A DNA stretch of 43,243 bases from Candidatus Palauibacter denitrificans (GCA_009841015.1 VXMQ01000135.1:1-43243), one strand, 5' to 3'. Shown: positions 1-9,429, counted from the stretch's first letter. A program made the numbers and translations. The notes: a model not told the origin generated them from the letters alone.

Positions 1-16
1 GTATCCGGGGGAGGGC

Positions 17-2071
17 GTGGCCGCGGCCCTCGAGGCGGCGGGCGCGCCGGAGCGGCCGGTCGACCCCTCGGAGGTGGAGTTCATGCTCGCCCAGCCGCGC
101 GAGGAGGCGTTCGACGACCCCGGGTGGCACTTCGAGCTCAAGCTCGACGGCTACCGCATGTTGGCCTCGGCGGTCGACGGCGAGGCGAGCCTCCTGACGC
201 GCAACGGACACGACGCGCTCCCGACCTTCCCGGATATCGCGCGCGCCCTGCGCAAACTCCCCTACCGACGCGTGGTGCTGGACGGCGAGGTCGTCGTCCA
301 CGACGCGGCGGGGTATCCGAGCTTTCGGCGTCTGCAGAAGCGCGCCCGGCTGTCGCGTCCGCTCGATATCCGGCGGGCCTCGTTCGAGGCGCCGGCGGAT
401 TTCTACGCCTTCGACCTCCTCGCATTCGACGATCGCGACCTGCGCGACCTTCCGCTCTCCGAGCGGCGCCGCTTCCTGCGCGACACGGTGCCGGCAGCGG
501 GTCCGATCCGCTTCAGCGAACACTTCGAGGGCTGTGGCGAAACCCTCTTCCGGCAGGTGCAGGAGATGGGCCTGGAGGGGATCATGGCCAAGCGCGCCGA
601 CTCCCGGTACATCGGGGGCCGCTCTCCCGACTGGAGGAAGATCCACGCGGCCCGCCAATCCCGCTTCGTCATCGTCGGCTTCACGAGTCCGGCCGGCTCG
701 CGGGCGGGATTCGGGGCCCTCCACCTCGGCGCCTACGGTCCCGCCGACTCCGCATCGGAAGCCGCCGCGGGAGACGATGACCTCGCCCTCCACTACGTGG
801 GCCGCGTCGGGACGGGCTTCGACGACAAGGCGCTGACGGACCTCCGGGCCCGGCTCGACGAGTTGAAGTCGGATGGCCCCGCGTTCGTGACCCCGGCTCC
901 CGCGGGGGAGGACCATACATGGGCCAGACCCGAACTCGTCGCGGACATCCGCTACAAGGAAGTCACGGAGGGCGGCCTCCTGCGGCACGCGGTCTTTCTG
1001 GGCCTCATCCCGGTCCCCGAGGAAGAGAGCGGGAGCAGGCCCCGCGACGGGGACGACGATCGAGAGCACGTCCTCCCGACAGACTGCCAGCTTCCGCGCG
1101 ATCCGCGCGCGGCGCTGGCCGACCCCGTGCGAGTGGACACGTCGCCCCCGCCCGTCGAGGAACTGCCGCTCTCGAATCTCGACAAGGTCTTCTGGCCGGA
1201 GGAGGGGTACACGAAGGGCGACCTCATCGCCTACTACCGGGACATCGCGCCGTGGCTGCTGGAGTTCCTGAAGGAACGGCCCCTCGTGCTGACGCGGTAT
1301 CCGGACGGGATCGACGGAAAATCGTTCTTCCAGAAGAACGCGCCGGGGTTCCAGCCCGAATGGGTGCGCACGGAGGCGATCTGGAGTGAGGGTTCCCGGC
1401 GCGACATCCACTACTTCATCGCCGACGACCCGGCCACGCTGGTGTTCGTCGCGAATCTCGGGGCCGTTCCGCTGCACGTGTGGGCGAGCCGCGTCGGGAG
1501 CCTGGACCGGCCCGACTGGTGCCTCCTCGACCTCGATCCGAAGCACAAACGGGACGGCGAGGAGGTCTACGCCCCGTTCGAGGACGTCGTGGAGGTCGCG
1601 CGCACGATCGGTGACATGTGCGGGGAGATCGGGCTGCCCAGCTATCCGAAGACGAGCGGATCCTCGGGGATTCACGTGATGATCCCGCTCGGCGGGCAAC
1701 TCGACTACGAGCAGTCGCGCACGCTCGCGCTCCTCCTGGCGAAGGCGGTGGCGGCGGAGATCCCGGACCGGGCCACGATCGTGCGGAACCCGTCGGGGCG
1801 GGACGGCAAGATTTACATCGACTACGTCCAGAACGGGCGCGGGCGGCTCGTGGTGGCGCCCTATTCCGTCCGTCCGCGCGCCGGGGCGACGGTGTCGGCG
1901 CCGCTGGCCTGGGCCGAGGTGGGAGAAGGGCTTTCCATGGAGGACTTCACGATTCGCACGATGCCGGAGAGGGCGCGGAAACTGGACGCCGATCCGCTGC
2001 TGGGCGTGCTGTCGGAGGAGCCCGACCTCATGGCCGCGCTGGATGCCCTGCAGCGGAGGATGGGCGGGTGA
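17..2071 (+). CDS. ligD: ATP-dependent DNA ligase LigD (ligase + polymerase domains)
   Basis: Multi-domain DNA repair ligase of bacterial non-homologous end joining. The N-terminal adenylation domain carries the KLDGYR nucleotidyl-lysine motif (Lys42) and a later EGIMAKR motif. An OB-fold region follows, then a primase-type polymerase domain from about residue 380 with the DLDP metal-binding aspartates (Asp505, Asp507) and a KTSGSSGIH motif. The order is therefore LIG-POL. The nuclease (PE) domain found at the N-terminus of many LigD proteins is absent from the visible part. The GTG at 17 is the first start, but the frame is open to the window edge, so the gene may begin upstream and could carry a PE domain there. 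The stop overlaps the GTG start of the aminotransferase. No Ku gene is seen in the window; in known systems Ku recruits LigD. Confidence 0.93.
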   Translation: MAAALEAAGAPERPVDPSEVEFMLAQPREEAFDDPGWHFELKLDGYRMLASAVDGEASLLTRNGHDALPTFPDIARALRKLPYRRVVLDGEVVVHDAAGYPSFRRLQKRARLSRPLDIRRASFEAPADFYAFDLLAFDDRDLRDLPLSERRRFLRDTVPAAGPIRFSEHFEGCGETLFRQVQEMGLEGIMAKRADSRYIGGRSPDWRKIHAARQSRFVIVGFTSPAGSRAGFGALHLGAYGPADSASEAAAGDDDLALHYVGRVGTGFDDKALTDLRARLDELKSDGPAFVTPAPAGEDHTWARPELVADIRYKEVTEGGLLRHAVFLGLIPVPEEESGSRPRDGDDDREHVLPTDCQLPRDPRAALADPVRVDTSPPPVEELPLSNLDKVFWPEEGYTKGDLIAYYRDIAPWLLEFLKERPLVLTRYPDGIDGKSFFQKNAPGFQPEWVRTEAIWSEGSRRDIHYFIADDPATLVFVANLGAVPLHVWASRVGSLDRPDWCLLDLDPKHKRDGEEVYAPFEDVVEVARTIGDMCGEIGLPSYPKTSGSSGIHVMIPLGGQLDYEQSRTLALLLAKAVAAEIPDRATIVRNPSGRDGKIYIDYVQNGRGRLVVAPYSVRPRAGATVSAPLAWAEVGEGLSMEDFTIRTMPERARKLDADPLLGVLSEEPDLMAALDALQRRMGG

Positions 2072-3273
2072 GCGGCTCTGACGGGCGGGCGAGCGCCGCG
2101 GAGGGCGGGGCGCGCAGGCCGCCCGGGCGGCTCGCCGGCATTCCGGGGTTCGACATCGACGGGGTGGCGCGGGCGGCGGCGGACGACCCCGGCATCCTCC
2201 GGCTCGAGAACCTCGACACCGACCTGCGCCCGCCCGCGGCGGCCGTGGCCGCCACCCGCGCCGCGCTCGAATCGCCGGCCGCCAACAGCTACCTGCCCTT
2301 CACGGGCCGGGCCGGCCTGCGCGCGGCGGCCGCCCGGCACGTCGGCCGGCTCGCCGGGCGGGACTACGACCCCGACCGGGAGTGCGTGATCACCGCGGGC
2401 GGCACCGAGGGCCTGTTCAACGCCCTGCTCGCTACGGTGGACCCGGGCGACGAAGTGATCGTCACCGACCCCACGTACGCCGGCATGCTCCAGCGCGTGC
2501 GGCTGGCGGGTGCGCTCCCCCGGCTCGCGCCCTGGGTCTTCGATCCCGCTGGGGGCTGGCGACTCGACTTCGACACCCTCACCGGGTGCATCGGCGACCG
2601 GACCCGGGCGCTCTTCATCATGAACCCGTCGATGCCGTCCGGCGGCGTGCTCGACGCCGGCGAATGGGCGGCCGTCGCGGACCTGTGCGAGCGTCACGAT
2701 CTGTGGCTCATCTACAACGCGGCCATGGAGCGCATTCTGTACGACGGTCGCCCCTACCTGCACCCCGCCGGCCTCCCGGGCATGCGGGAACGGACGCTCA
2801 CGATCGGCTCGGTCTCGAAGGAATACCGCATGATCGGCTGGCGCACGGGCTGGATCGTCGGGCCGGTCGCCGTCATGGCCGCCGTCGCCAAGGTCGGCAT
2901 CTACAACGTCGTGACGGGGGTCGGGATCGCGCAGCCCGGCGCGCTGGCGGCGCTGACCGCCGCGGACGAAGCGGAGGACGTGGCCACGAGCGTGCGGCGG
3001 TGGGAGCGGCGCCGCGACGCGGTACTCGACGTGCTCAGCGACTACCCGGTCCGGCCCGCCAGCGGCGGCTGGTCGCTCCTCGTCGACACCCACCCCCTCG
3101 GCCTCACGGCCCGCGAGCTTTCCAAGCAACTCCTCGCCCGGGCAGCCGTCGCGGCCACACCCATGGACGCCTGGGGCGGCCCCGACGCCGAATACCAACT
3201 CCGCCTCGTGTTCAGCAACGAACCCACCGCGCGGCTCCGAAGCCTCGGGGAACGCTTCCACGACGCCCTGTAG
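2068..3273 (+). CDS. PLP-dependent class I/II aminotransferase
   Basis: 401-residue fold-type I aminotransferase. It shows the NPSMPSGG substrate/PLP loop, then SVSKEYRMIGWR with the Schiff-base lysine at Lys251, and the arginine-rich stretch that follows. Family members transaminate aromatic, aspartate-like or other amino acids; the substrate cannot be told from the sequence. The GTG start at 2068 was chosen because it forms a 4-base GTGA overlap with the ligD stop, so the two genes are probably translationally coupled although they have no obvious functional link. The open frame extends further upstream inside ligD, but that part is not homologous-looking. Confidence 0.88.
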   Translation: MSGSDGRASAAEGGARRPPGRLAGIPGFDIDGVARAAADDPGILRLENLDTDLRPPAAAVAATRAALESPAANSYLPFTGRAGLRAAAARHVGRLAGRDYDPDRECVITAGGTEGLFNALLATVDPGDEVIVTDPTYAGMLQRVRLAGALPRLAPWVFDPAGGWRLDFDTLTGCIGDRTRALFIMNPSMPSGGVLDAGEWAAVADLCERHDLWLIYNAAMERILYDGRPYLHPAGLPGMRERTLTIGSVSKEYRMIGWRTGWIVGPVAVMAAVAKVGIYNVVTGVGIAQPGALAALTAADEAEDVATSVRRWERRRDAVLDVLSDYPVRPASGGWSLLVDTHPLGLTARELSKQLLARAAVAATPMDAWGGPDAEYQLRLVFSNEPTARLRSLGERFHDAL

Positions 3274-3300
3274 CTGACGCGGTAGAGTCCGCGACTGCGG

Positions 3301-4095
3301 CTAGCTGTCGAGGCGGAGGGCGAGGAGGTTGGGCCAGAGTTTGCCGGTGACGAGGAAGACGCCGGTCTCGGGGACGTAGGCGATGCCGTTGAGTACGGCT
3401 TCGATGTCTCCGGGCTTGCGGGCGCTGAGGGGGACGCTCGACAGGTCGATTTCGCCGAGGACTTCGCCCGTGGCCTTGTCGATGCGGACGATGACGTCGG
3501 TCTGGTAGACGTTGGCGTAGATCCAGTCGTCCACGCACTCCAGTTCGTTCAGTCGATTCCGCGGTGACCCGGCGCGCGTGACCTCGACCGTCGCGAGCAC
3601 GGCGAACGTCCGCGGATCGCGGCGCTCCAGCGCGCTGGAACCGTCGGACATCCAGAGCGACTCCCCGTCGTAGCAGAGGCCCCACCCCTCGCCCTCGTAG
3701 GCGAACTCACGGAGCACCTCCAGGGTCTCGAGATCGTAGACGAAGGCACGCTCGGACTTCCACGTGAGCTGCACGAGTTCCGAGTCCACCCGGGCGAGTC
3801 CTTCGCCGAACAGCGCCGAGTCCACCGCGACGCTCGCCAGGACTTCGCCCGTCGGCACGTCGACCCGCCGGACGCTCGACTCGCCGTAGCGGCCGGTGCT
3901 CTCGAGGAGCGCCCCGTCGTGGAAGAGGAGCCCCTGCGTGTACGCTGCGGGATCGTGCGGGAACGTGCCCAGGATCTCGTATTCGATGGACGGAACCGCG
4001 GGCGACGCACAGCCCGCCAGCGCGCTGCCCGCCAGCGCGCAGAGCGCGAGCGTCCCCGGGCCGCGGAAGCGCGCCCGCGGCTTCACCCGTCGCAT
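3301..4095 (-). CDS. Glutaminyl-peptide cyclotransferase, lipoprotein
   Basis: 264-residue beta-propeller enzyme of the bacterial/plant glutamine cyclotransferase family, which converts N-terminal glutamine to pyroglutamate. Recognisable family features are FPHDPAAYTQGLLF near the start of the mature protein, TGRYGESSVRRVD, the LTWKSERAFVYD stretch and a C-terminal LNGIAY region. The leader ends in the lipobox LAGC with Cys29, so it is probably an exported lipoprotein. It is the last gene of a minus-strand unit, 10 bases after the flavoprotein gene, behind an S9 peptidase. Trimming peptide N-termini beside a peptidase is a plausible shared role, which is inference. Confidence 0.87.
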   Translation of the reverse strand: MRRVKPRARFRGPGTLALCALAGSALAGCASPAVPSIEYEILGTFPHDPAAYTQGLLFHDGALLESTGRYGESSVRRVDVPTGEVLASVAVDSALFGEGLARVDSELVQLTWKSERAFVYDLETLEVLREFAYEGEGWGLCYDGESLWMSDGSSALERRDPRTFAVLATVEVTRAGSPRNRLNELECVDDWIYANVYQTDVIVRIDKATGEVLGEIDLSSVPLSARKPGDIEAVLNGIAYVPETGVFLVTGKLWPNLLALRLDS

Positions 4096-4105
4096 CGCGG
4101 TGGCA

Positions 4106-6073
4106 TCAGATCAGGTCGAGGACGGCCTCGACGGCGCGACGACCCTCGGCGGAGGCGCCGGTCCAGTTCTGGTGCCCCCGCAGTTCGGAATGTCCGATCG
4201 CGACGCGGCCGAAGGGCTCGCGAATCACGTCCGGCGGGGCCGGGGCTCCGTCGCGTCCGAAGAAGAAACCGGGTCCCGGCGCCACGTAGGCGTGCCCCCA
4301 CCGATTGAGGACGAGGCCGGCGATGTCCTCGGCCGGATCGAAGCCTCCCTCCGCGAACAGCTCGACCATCTGCGCCCGCAGCCGCCGCTCGTACTCCGTG
4401 AACGACGTGCTCAGCATCTCCGTGCGCGCCTCCATCCCCTGGTCCACCGGCGATGCCCCCGGCGCCTCGAAGGTGATGTAGAAGGTCAGCATTGTCGGGT
4501 GATCGGGCGCGTGGACCGGCCGGTAGTCCCCCGCGTACATCGGCCGCCGGATGTTGCACGAGAAGCCGAGATCGCCCTCGTAGAAGCAGCCGGCGATGCC
4601 GAGGCGGTCGAGGAAACGCCAGTTCCGGAGCGCCACGTTCGCGACGAGGATCGGTCCGTGGCGGAAGTGTTCGTAGGCCGCCCGGTGCCCGTCCGGCAGG
4701 TCGGCCGCGATGTAGCGGTTCATCCACCCGCCGCTCGCGAGCACGACCCCGTCCGCCTCGACGGAGTACGCGCGATCCCCGTGCACGTAGGTCACGCGCA
4801 CGCGACCGTCTCCGTTCCCGGTGTGCCGCACGTCGATCGCGGTGCACCCCAGCCTCAGGCGCACGGGCTGATCCGGCCGGTCGAGGGCGCCGAAGTCGAT
4901 CGCTCCGTTCAGCACGTCCCCCAGCGTGCGCTTGCCGGCGATGCCGTCCGGCACGACGTCTTTCACGAAGTAGCGGGCGATCCCCGCGTTCCCGCCGGGG
5001 AAAGAGTGGAAGGTCATGCCGTCGTAGCGGGAGGGGAGCCCGAAGCCGGGCAGGTCGAAGTGCATTCCCCACCAGGCGGAGATCGCGTCGCAGCCGAGTC
5101 CGATGATGCTGGCGAGGATCGGATCCACGTACGCCGTGACTTCCGGCGGCAGGCCGAGCACGTCCTCGTAGTAGGCCTTGAGGGTCATTCCGTCGAGCCA
5201 CGGCCCGGGGTTGTCCGACCCCCCGGGCGCGTCCGGGGGCACGTGGTCCGCGACCTGCGCGTTGCGCCAGCGCTCGAAGCCCTCGCGCACGTCCGGCGTC
5301 CACGGCGCGCGGGAGAGGTCCCCGAAGAGGCCGTTGACCCAGCCGCCCGACCCGCCCGACCAGCCCGGCCGGCCGCCTCGCCGCGTCCCGCCGAAAAAGT
5401 GCCCGATGGAGAACTGGTCCTGCACCCAGTGCATGAAGCCGTAGTTCTCGAATGGTGCCTTCACCTGGCCCGCGTCCGGCGCGTACTCGAACTCGCGCGG
5501 GATGCCCAGCGTCGTGAAGTAATCGTCCGGCTCCCCCGTGGGCGGACGCACGCCGAAGTCGTTCGACCCCTGCGGCCCGGCCAGGCGCACGCCGTCGACC
5601 ATGATGTCGTTGCGCTTCGCCTCGCCGCCGAACACGGGGTGATTGTCGAGGACGAGACAACGGCCCGAGGGCCGGTGTCGCTTGAAGTGGTGGGCGGCGG
5701 AGAGGCCCGCGAGCCCGCCCCCGACGACCACGACATCGAAGCGCTCTCCTGTGTCGGTCACCGTCCCGCCCGGAGCCCGCCCGTCGCGGACCCAGTGCGC
5801 CGAGCGGACGACCTCCGGCGTGTTTCCGTGCGAGGACGCGTAGTCCCCCACGCCGCCCGGCCCGTACCAGTCCGGCCCCAGCGCGTCGGACCACGGCTCG
5901 GAGGCAATCCCCGGAACCGCGATGCCGCTCCCGCCTCCGGGAGCCTCCGTGCTGCACCCGAGGAGCGCGGAACCCGCGATTCCCGCCCCCGCCAACTGGA
6001 CGAAGTCGCGGCGCGTGATCTCGCGGTCGAGCCCGAGTTCCCGATCCGACCTGCCGGTCCCGCCGCGGCTCAT
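4106..6073 (-). CDS. Exported FAD-dependent oxidoreductase, spermidine dehydrogenase-like
   Basis: 655-residue flavoprotein. It begins with a twin-arginine leader (ITRRDFVQLAGAG, Arg21-Arg22) that runs into a lipobox, LLGC (Cys40), so it is a folded, Tat-exported lipoprotein. The FAD Rossmann motif DVVVVGGGLAGLSAA lies at about residues 113-127, and GGEAKRND follows at the end of the second beta strand. The layout (leader, SHGNTPEVVRSAHWVRDG linker, Rossmann motif, GGEAKRN) resembles the family annotated as spermidine dehydrogenase or NAD(P)-binding protein. The true substrate is unknown; an amine or a hydroxy-acid donor are both possible. It is the middle gene of the unit, 7 bases after the S9 peptidase stop. 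Confidence 0.75.
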   Translation of the reverse strand: MSRGGTGRSDRELGLDREITRRDFVQLAGAGIAGSALLGCSTEAPGGGSGIAVPGIASEPWSDALGPDWYGPGGVGDYASSHGNTPEVVRSAHWVRDGRAPGGTVTDTGERFDVVVVGGGLAGLSAAHHFKRHRPSGRCLVLDNHPVFGGEAKRNDIMVDGVRLAGPQGSNDFGVRPPTGEPDDYFTTLGIPREFEYAPDAGQVKAPFENYGFMHWVQDQFSIGHFFGGTRRGGRPGWSGGSGGWVNGLFGDLSRAPWTPDVREGFERWRNAQVADHVPPDAPGGSDNPGPWLDGMTLKAYYEDVLGLPPEVTAYVDPILASIIGLGCDAISAWWGMHFDLPGFGLPSRYDGMTFHSFPGGNAGIARYFVKDVVPDGIAGKRTLGDVLNGAIDFGALDRPDQPVRLRLGCTAIDVRHTGNGDGRVRVTYVHGDRAYSVEADGVVLASGGWMNRYIAADLPDGHRAAYEHFRHGPILVANVALRNWRFLDRLGIAGCFYEGDLGFSCNIRRPMYAGDYRPVHAPDHPTMLTFYITFEAPGASPVDQGMEARTEMLSTSFTEYERRLRAQMVELFAEGGFDPAEDIAGLVLNRWGHAYVAPGPGFFFGRDGAPAPPDVIREPFGRVAIGHSELRGHQNWTGASAEGRRAVEAVLDLI

Positions 6074-6080
6074 CGCGCCC

Positions 6081-8183
6081 TCACTGGGTCGTCGTCCCGC
6101 TCGTCCGGTAGCGCTCGAACCAGGCGAGGATGTGCTGCACCTTGCTGATGAGGCCGCTCGGACGCGCGCCGATGCTGTGGTTCGCCTCGGGAATCCGCAC
6201 GAGCACCGACGGCACCTTCCGGATCTTCAGCGCCTGGTAGAACTGCTCCGACTCCGACATCGGCGTCCGCCAGTCGACCTCGCCCGTGATGAGCATCGTC
6301 GGCGTCGTCACGTTCGCGATGTGGTGGACCGGTGACCGCTCCATGTAGTGCTCGAGGTTGTCCCAGGGCGCGCCCGGGAACCAGTAGTTGAGGCCGCCGC
6401 TCCCGCCCATGTCCGCGGTCAGAACCCAGCTGTACCAGTTGATGACGGGCTTCTGCGACGCGGCCGCGGCGAAGCGGTCCGTGTGCGTCACGATCCACGC
6501 CGTCAGCACGCCGCCGCCGGATCCTCCGGTGACGAAGAGCTGATCTTCGTCGATGTATCCGCGCGAAATGACCTCATCGACGCCGGACATCAGGTCGTCG
6601 AAGTCGTAGCTGGGATACGCGTGGTGGATCTCGTTCCCGAAGTCCTCGCCGTAGCTCGTGCTCCCGCGCGGGTTCGTGTAGAGGACCACGTACCCCGCCG
6701 TGGCAAAGAGCTGGACCTCGGCGCTGAAGCGGTCACCGTAGTTGGCGAACGGCCCGCCGTGGATCTCGAGCAGGAGCGGATACTTCCGGCTCGGGTCAAA
6801 ATCCGGCGGTTTCACGATCCATCCCTGGATGTCCAGCCCGTCGTGCGAGGACTTGTACCAGACCTCCTCCGTCTCCCCGACCGCCTTCTGCGCGAAGAGG
6901 TCCTCGTTCAAATGCGTGAGGCGCTGCCAGTCGCCAGCGCGGTTCGTCACCGCGAGGTCCGCGGGGTGGTCCGGCGTCCCGTAGGTGAAGGCGAAGCGGT
7001 CGTTCCCGGAGGTGGAGAAGGTGCCGCCGCCGTAGGGACGACCGATCGACAGACCCTGAACGCTGGAGACGATGTCCGTCACGTTCCCGTCGAGTTCAAC
7101 GTGCGCGAGCCGCGTGTTTCCCTCGGTGTCGTACTGGAAGAAGAGCCCCTCCCCATCGCTCGCCCAGTGCACGTTCCCGATCGAGCGGTCGAGGTCGTCG
7201 GCGATGAGGCGCGAGCCTGACCCGTCCCGGTTCATCACGTAGAGCTTCGACACCTGGTGCCCGAGATACCGGTCATCGTAGCCGGTGTAGGCGATCATGC
7301 CGCCATCGGGCGACACGACGGGGCCGGAATCCGGTCCGCGCCGGTCCGTGAGTTGCCGGACGCCCCCATCCGCCACGGAGAACTCGAAGATCTCGGAGTC
7401 CCGCACGTACTCCCAGTCGTCGCGCCGGGTGGCCGAGATCAGCAGGTGCTGCGAATCCGGCGTCCACTCGGGCGTCCCGCCGTGGTTGTAGGGGCCGTGC
7501 GTGACCTGCCGCGGCGTCCCTCCCTCCGCGGGAAGGACGAAGACATGGGAGTACCCGACCGGCAGGAAGCCCTGGCTGTCCGAGCGATAGTAGAGCCGTT
7601 CATACGTCGTGGCGGGCGGCGCCCACGTGGCGCCTTCCGGCTTCGCCGGCATCTGCGCGAAGGGGGGCGGCGTGTCCGGGACGAACATGCTGAACGCGAT
7701 CGTGCTCCCGTCGGGAGACCAGGAGAGCCCGCCCGGGCCCCGCTCAAGCTGCGTGAGCAGGGCCGTCTGTCCGGTGTCCATCCAGCGCAGGTAGAGCTGC
7801 GCCTGCCCGTGTTCGTCGCTCGCGACGTAGAGGAGCCGCGTGCCGTCCGGCGACCAGCGCGGAGACGAGAAGTTCCTCTGGCCCGTGAGGAGCGGACGGT
7901 GGTTCGAACCGTCGTAGTCGACGATCCACAGGTTGCTTCGCTGACGGTCCGTCATGATGTCCATCGAGGACCGCACGTAGACGACCCGGGAACCGTCGGG
8001 CGAGATCCGGGGATCGCCGGCGACTTCGAGTTCGAACACGTCCGCCGGACCGAAGTGATCCGGGTCCCGCTCCTGACCGGCGAGCGGCCCGGCGGGGGCG
8101 ACGATGGCGAGCGCGAGCGCGGCGGCGGCCACCCGGAAGGCGACCGCCGAGCCGGCGACCCTGTGTCCTCGTGACGGCGTCAT
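6081..8183 (-). CDS. S9 family peptidase (prolyl oligopeptidase/DPP type), exported
   Basis: 700-residue serine peptidase. An N-terminal Sec-type signal peptide (hydrophobic run at about residues 18-32, ending PLAGQ) is followed by a WD40/PD40-like beta-propeller with repeats such as ISPDGSRVVYV and WSPDGTRLLYV. The C-terminal alpha/beta hydrolase domain carries the triad Ser555 (GGSGGG), Asp637 (GEVDWRTP) and His669 (EANHSIG). The ATG at 8183 is set by an AGGAGG box five bases upstream; the open frame runs further upstream but into the divergent mtnA gene. It heads the minus-strand unit peptidase, flavoprotein, cyclotransferase. It probably cleaves small peptides in the periplasm. Confidence 0.92.
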   Translation of the reverse strand: MTPSRGHRVAGSAVAFRVAAAALALAIVAPAGPLAGQERDPDHFGPADVFELEVAGDPRISPDGSRVVYVRSSMDIMTDRQRSNLWIVDYDGSNHRPLLTGQRNFSSPRWSPDGTRLLYVASDEHGQAQLYLRWMDTGQTALLTQLERGPGGLSWSPDGSTIAFSMFVPDTPPPFAQMPAKPEGATWAPPATTYERLYYRSDSQGFLPVGYSHVFVLPAEGGTPRQVTHGPYNHGGTPEWTPDSQHLLISATRRDDWEYVRDSEIFEFSVADGGVRQLTDRRGPDSGPVVSPDGGMIAYTGYDDRYLGHQVSKLYVMNRDGSGSRLIADDLDRSIGNVHWASDGEGLFFQYDTEGNTRLAHVELDGNVTDIVSSVQGLSIGRPYGGGTFSTSGNDRFAFTYGTPDHPADLAVTNRAGDWQRLTHLNEDLFAQKAVGETEEVWYKSSHDGLDIQGWIVKPPDFDPSRKYPLLLEIHGGPFANYGDRFSAEVQLFATAGYVVLYTNPRGSTSYGEDFGNEIHHAYPSYDFDDLMSGVDEVISRGYIDEDQLFVTGGSGGGVLTAWIVTHTDRFAAAASQKPVINWYSWVLTADMGGSGGLNYWFPGAPWDNLEHYMERSPVHHIANVTTPTMLITGEVDWRTPMSESEQFYQALKIRKVPSVLVRIPEANHSIGARPSGLISKVQHILAWFERYRTSGTTTQ

Positions 8184-8194
8184 AATTCCTCCTG

Positions 8195-8232
8195 GACTGC
8201 ATTCGATCTCTGCGGGACGTCCCGTGGCAGTC
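8195..8232. promoter_or_regulatory. Nested palindrome between divergent S9 peptidase and mtnA genes
   Basis: A 12-bp perfect palindrome, CGGGACGTCCCG (8213-8224), is framed by the inverted pair GACTGC (8195-8200) and GCAGTC (8227-8232). It fills most of the 88-bp spacer between two divergent start codons, where an operator for one or both genes would sit. No regulator can be named. The symmetry is seen; the role is inference. Confidence 0.4.
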
Positions 8233-8271
8233 AAGGTAGCGCCTTTCCCGCCGCCGGATAGGTTGCGCGGC

Positions 8272-9369
8272 ATGAACGAGCGCGAGTTTTCGGTGCCGGA
8301 AACGATCCGCTGGGCCCCCGGGGGCCGGAGCGCCCTGATCCTCGACCAGACGCTTCTTCCCGGCGTCCATGAGGAGAAGGAACTCTCGACCCTCGAGGAC
8401 TTCATCGAGGCGATTGTCAGCCTGCGCGTGCGGGGGGCGCCGCTCATCGGGATCACGGCCGCCATCGGGCTCGCCGCTCTGGCTCGGCAGTCCGCCGCGG
8501 AGGGCATCTCTGCGGACGGGTTGCGGGACCGGTTCGCCCGCTGGGCCGAGCGGCTCGCGGACGCCCGGCCGACCGCGGTCAACCTCGTGTGGGCGGTCCG
8601 CCGACTGGGGGCGCGGCTGGAAGCCGCCACCGGCGACGCGGCGGAACTGGCCACCGCGCTGGCGGCCGAAGCCGACGCCATCCACGAGGAGGACCGCCGC
8701 ATGTGCCGCGCGATCGGCGAGCACGCGGCGGCGCTGCTCGCGCGGGGCGAATCGGTGATCACGCACTGCAACGCGGGGTCGCTCGCGACGGGGGGCATCG
8801 GGACGGCCCTCGCCCCGGTCTACGTCGCGGCCGAGAGCGGCCGCCGGGTGCGCGTCTTCGCCGACGAGACCCGCCCGCTCCTGCAGGGCAGCCGCCTCAC
8901 CGCCTGGGAGCTTTCCCGCGCCGGCATCGAGGTCACGGTGCTCGCCGACAACATGGCCGGGTCGCTCTTCGCCTCGGACCCGCCGGACATCGCCTTCGTG
9001 GGCTCCGACCGCATCGCCGCCAACGGCGATGTCGCGAACAAGATCGGCACGTACCCGCTGGCCGTGCTGGCGCATCGTCACGGCGTTCCGTTCTATGTCC
9101 TCGCGCCGACCTCGACGGTGGACATCGGGACGCCCACCGGCGCGGACATCCCGATCGAACACCGGGACCCGGACGAGATCCGCCGCGGTTTCGGCCCGCT
9201 CCTCGCCCCCGAGGAGGCCGGCGTGTACAGCCCGGCGTTCGACATCACGCCACGCGAACTCGTGACGGGCATCGTGACCGAACGCGGCATCCACCGCCCA
9301 CCCTACACCGATTCCCTCGCCGCCGCCGTCCGCGCCGCCGAAGCGGAGCGACGGCAACGGCCGACCTAG
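8272..9369 (+). CDS. mtnA: S-methyl-5-thioribose-1-phosphate isomerase
   Basis: 365-residue MtnA, which isomerises methylthioribose-1-phosphate to methylthioribulose-1-phosphate in methionine salvage. The family signatures are RGAPLIGITAAIG near residue 55, HCNAGSLATGG with the catalytic cysteine (Cys166), GSDRIAANGDVANKIGTY with the catalytic aspartate (Asp246), and PTSTVD. ATG 8272 gives the usual family length; the upstream extension of the frame overlaps the divergent peptidase gene. No other salvage gene (mtnB, mtnC, mtnP) lies beside it, so it appears to stand alone here. Its link to the rest of the window is the methionine cycle genes at 21-27 kb. Confidence 0.95.
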   Translation: MNEREFSVPETIRWAPGGRSALILDQTLLPGVHEEKELSTLEDFIEAIVSLRVRGAPLIGITAAIGLAALARQSAAEGISADGLRDRFARWAERLADARPTAVNLVWAVRRLGARLEAATGDAAELATALAAEADAIHEEDRRMCRAIGEHAAALLARGESVITHCNAGSLATGGIGTALAPVYVAAESGRRVRVFADETRPLLQGSRLTAWELSRAGIEVTVLADNMAGSLFASDPPDIAFVGSDRIAANGDVANKIGTYPLAVLAHRHGVPFYVLAPTSTVDIGTPTGADIPIEHRDPDEIRRGFGPLLAPEEAGVYSPAFDITPRELVTGIVTERGIHRPPYTDSLAAAVRAAEAERRQRPT

Positions 9370-9388
9370 CGGGCCCGCTGCAACTGCA

Positions 9389-9404
9389 GCCTTCCGCCGA
9401 AGGC
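9389..9404. terminator. Small GC hairpin between convergent mtnA and DinB-like genes
   Basis: GCCTTC and GAAGGC pair across a CGCC tetraloop in the 60-bp spacer between two convergent genes. There is no U-tract on either strand, so this is at most a weak or factor-assisted terminator. Confidence 0.25.
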
Positions 9405-9429
9405 GCCTGGCACGGCCAACGCGATTCGC

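Noticed and set aside
3896..6148. A 750-codon open frame opposite the flavoprotein and cyclotransferase genes
   Set aside because: Low-complexity antisense translation with no recognisable fold; both minus-strand genes have clear motifs and export signals.
7900..7912. GGTTCGAA T-loop-like sequence suggesting a tRNA (also near 21112)
   Set aside because: No acceptor, D or anticodon stems surround it; both sites lie inside well-supported protein genes.
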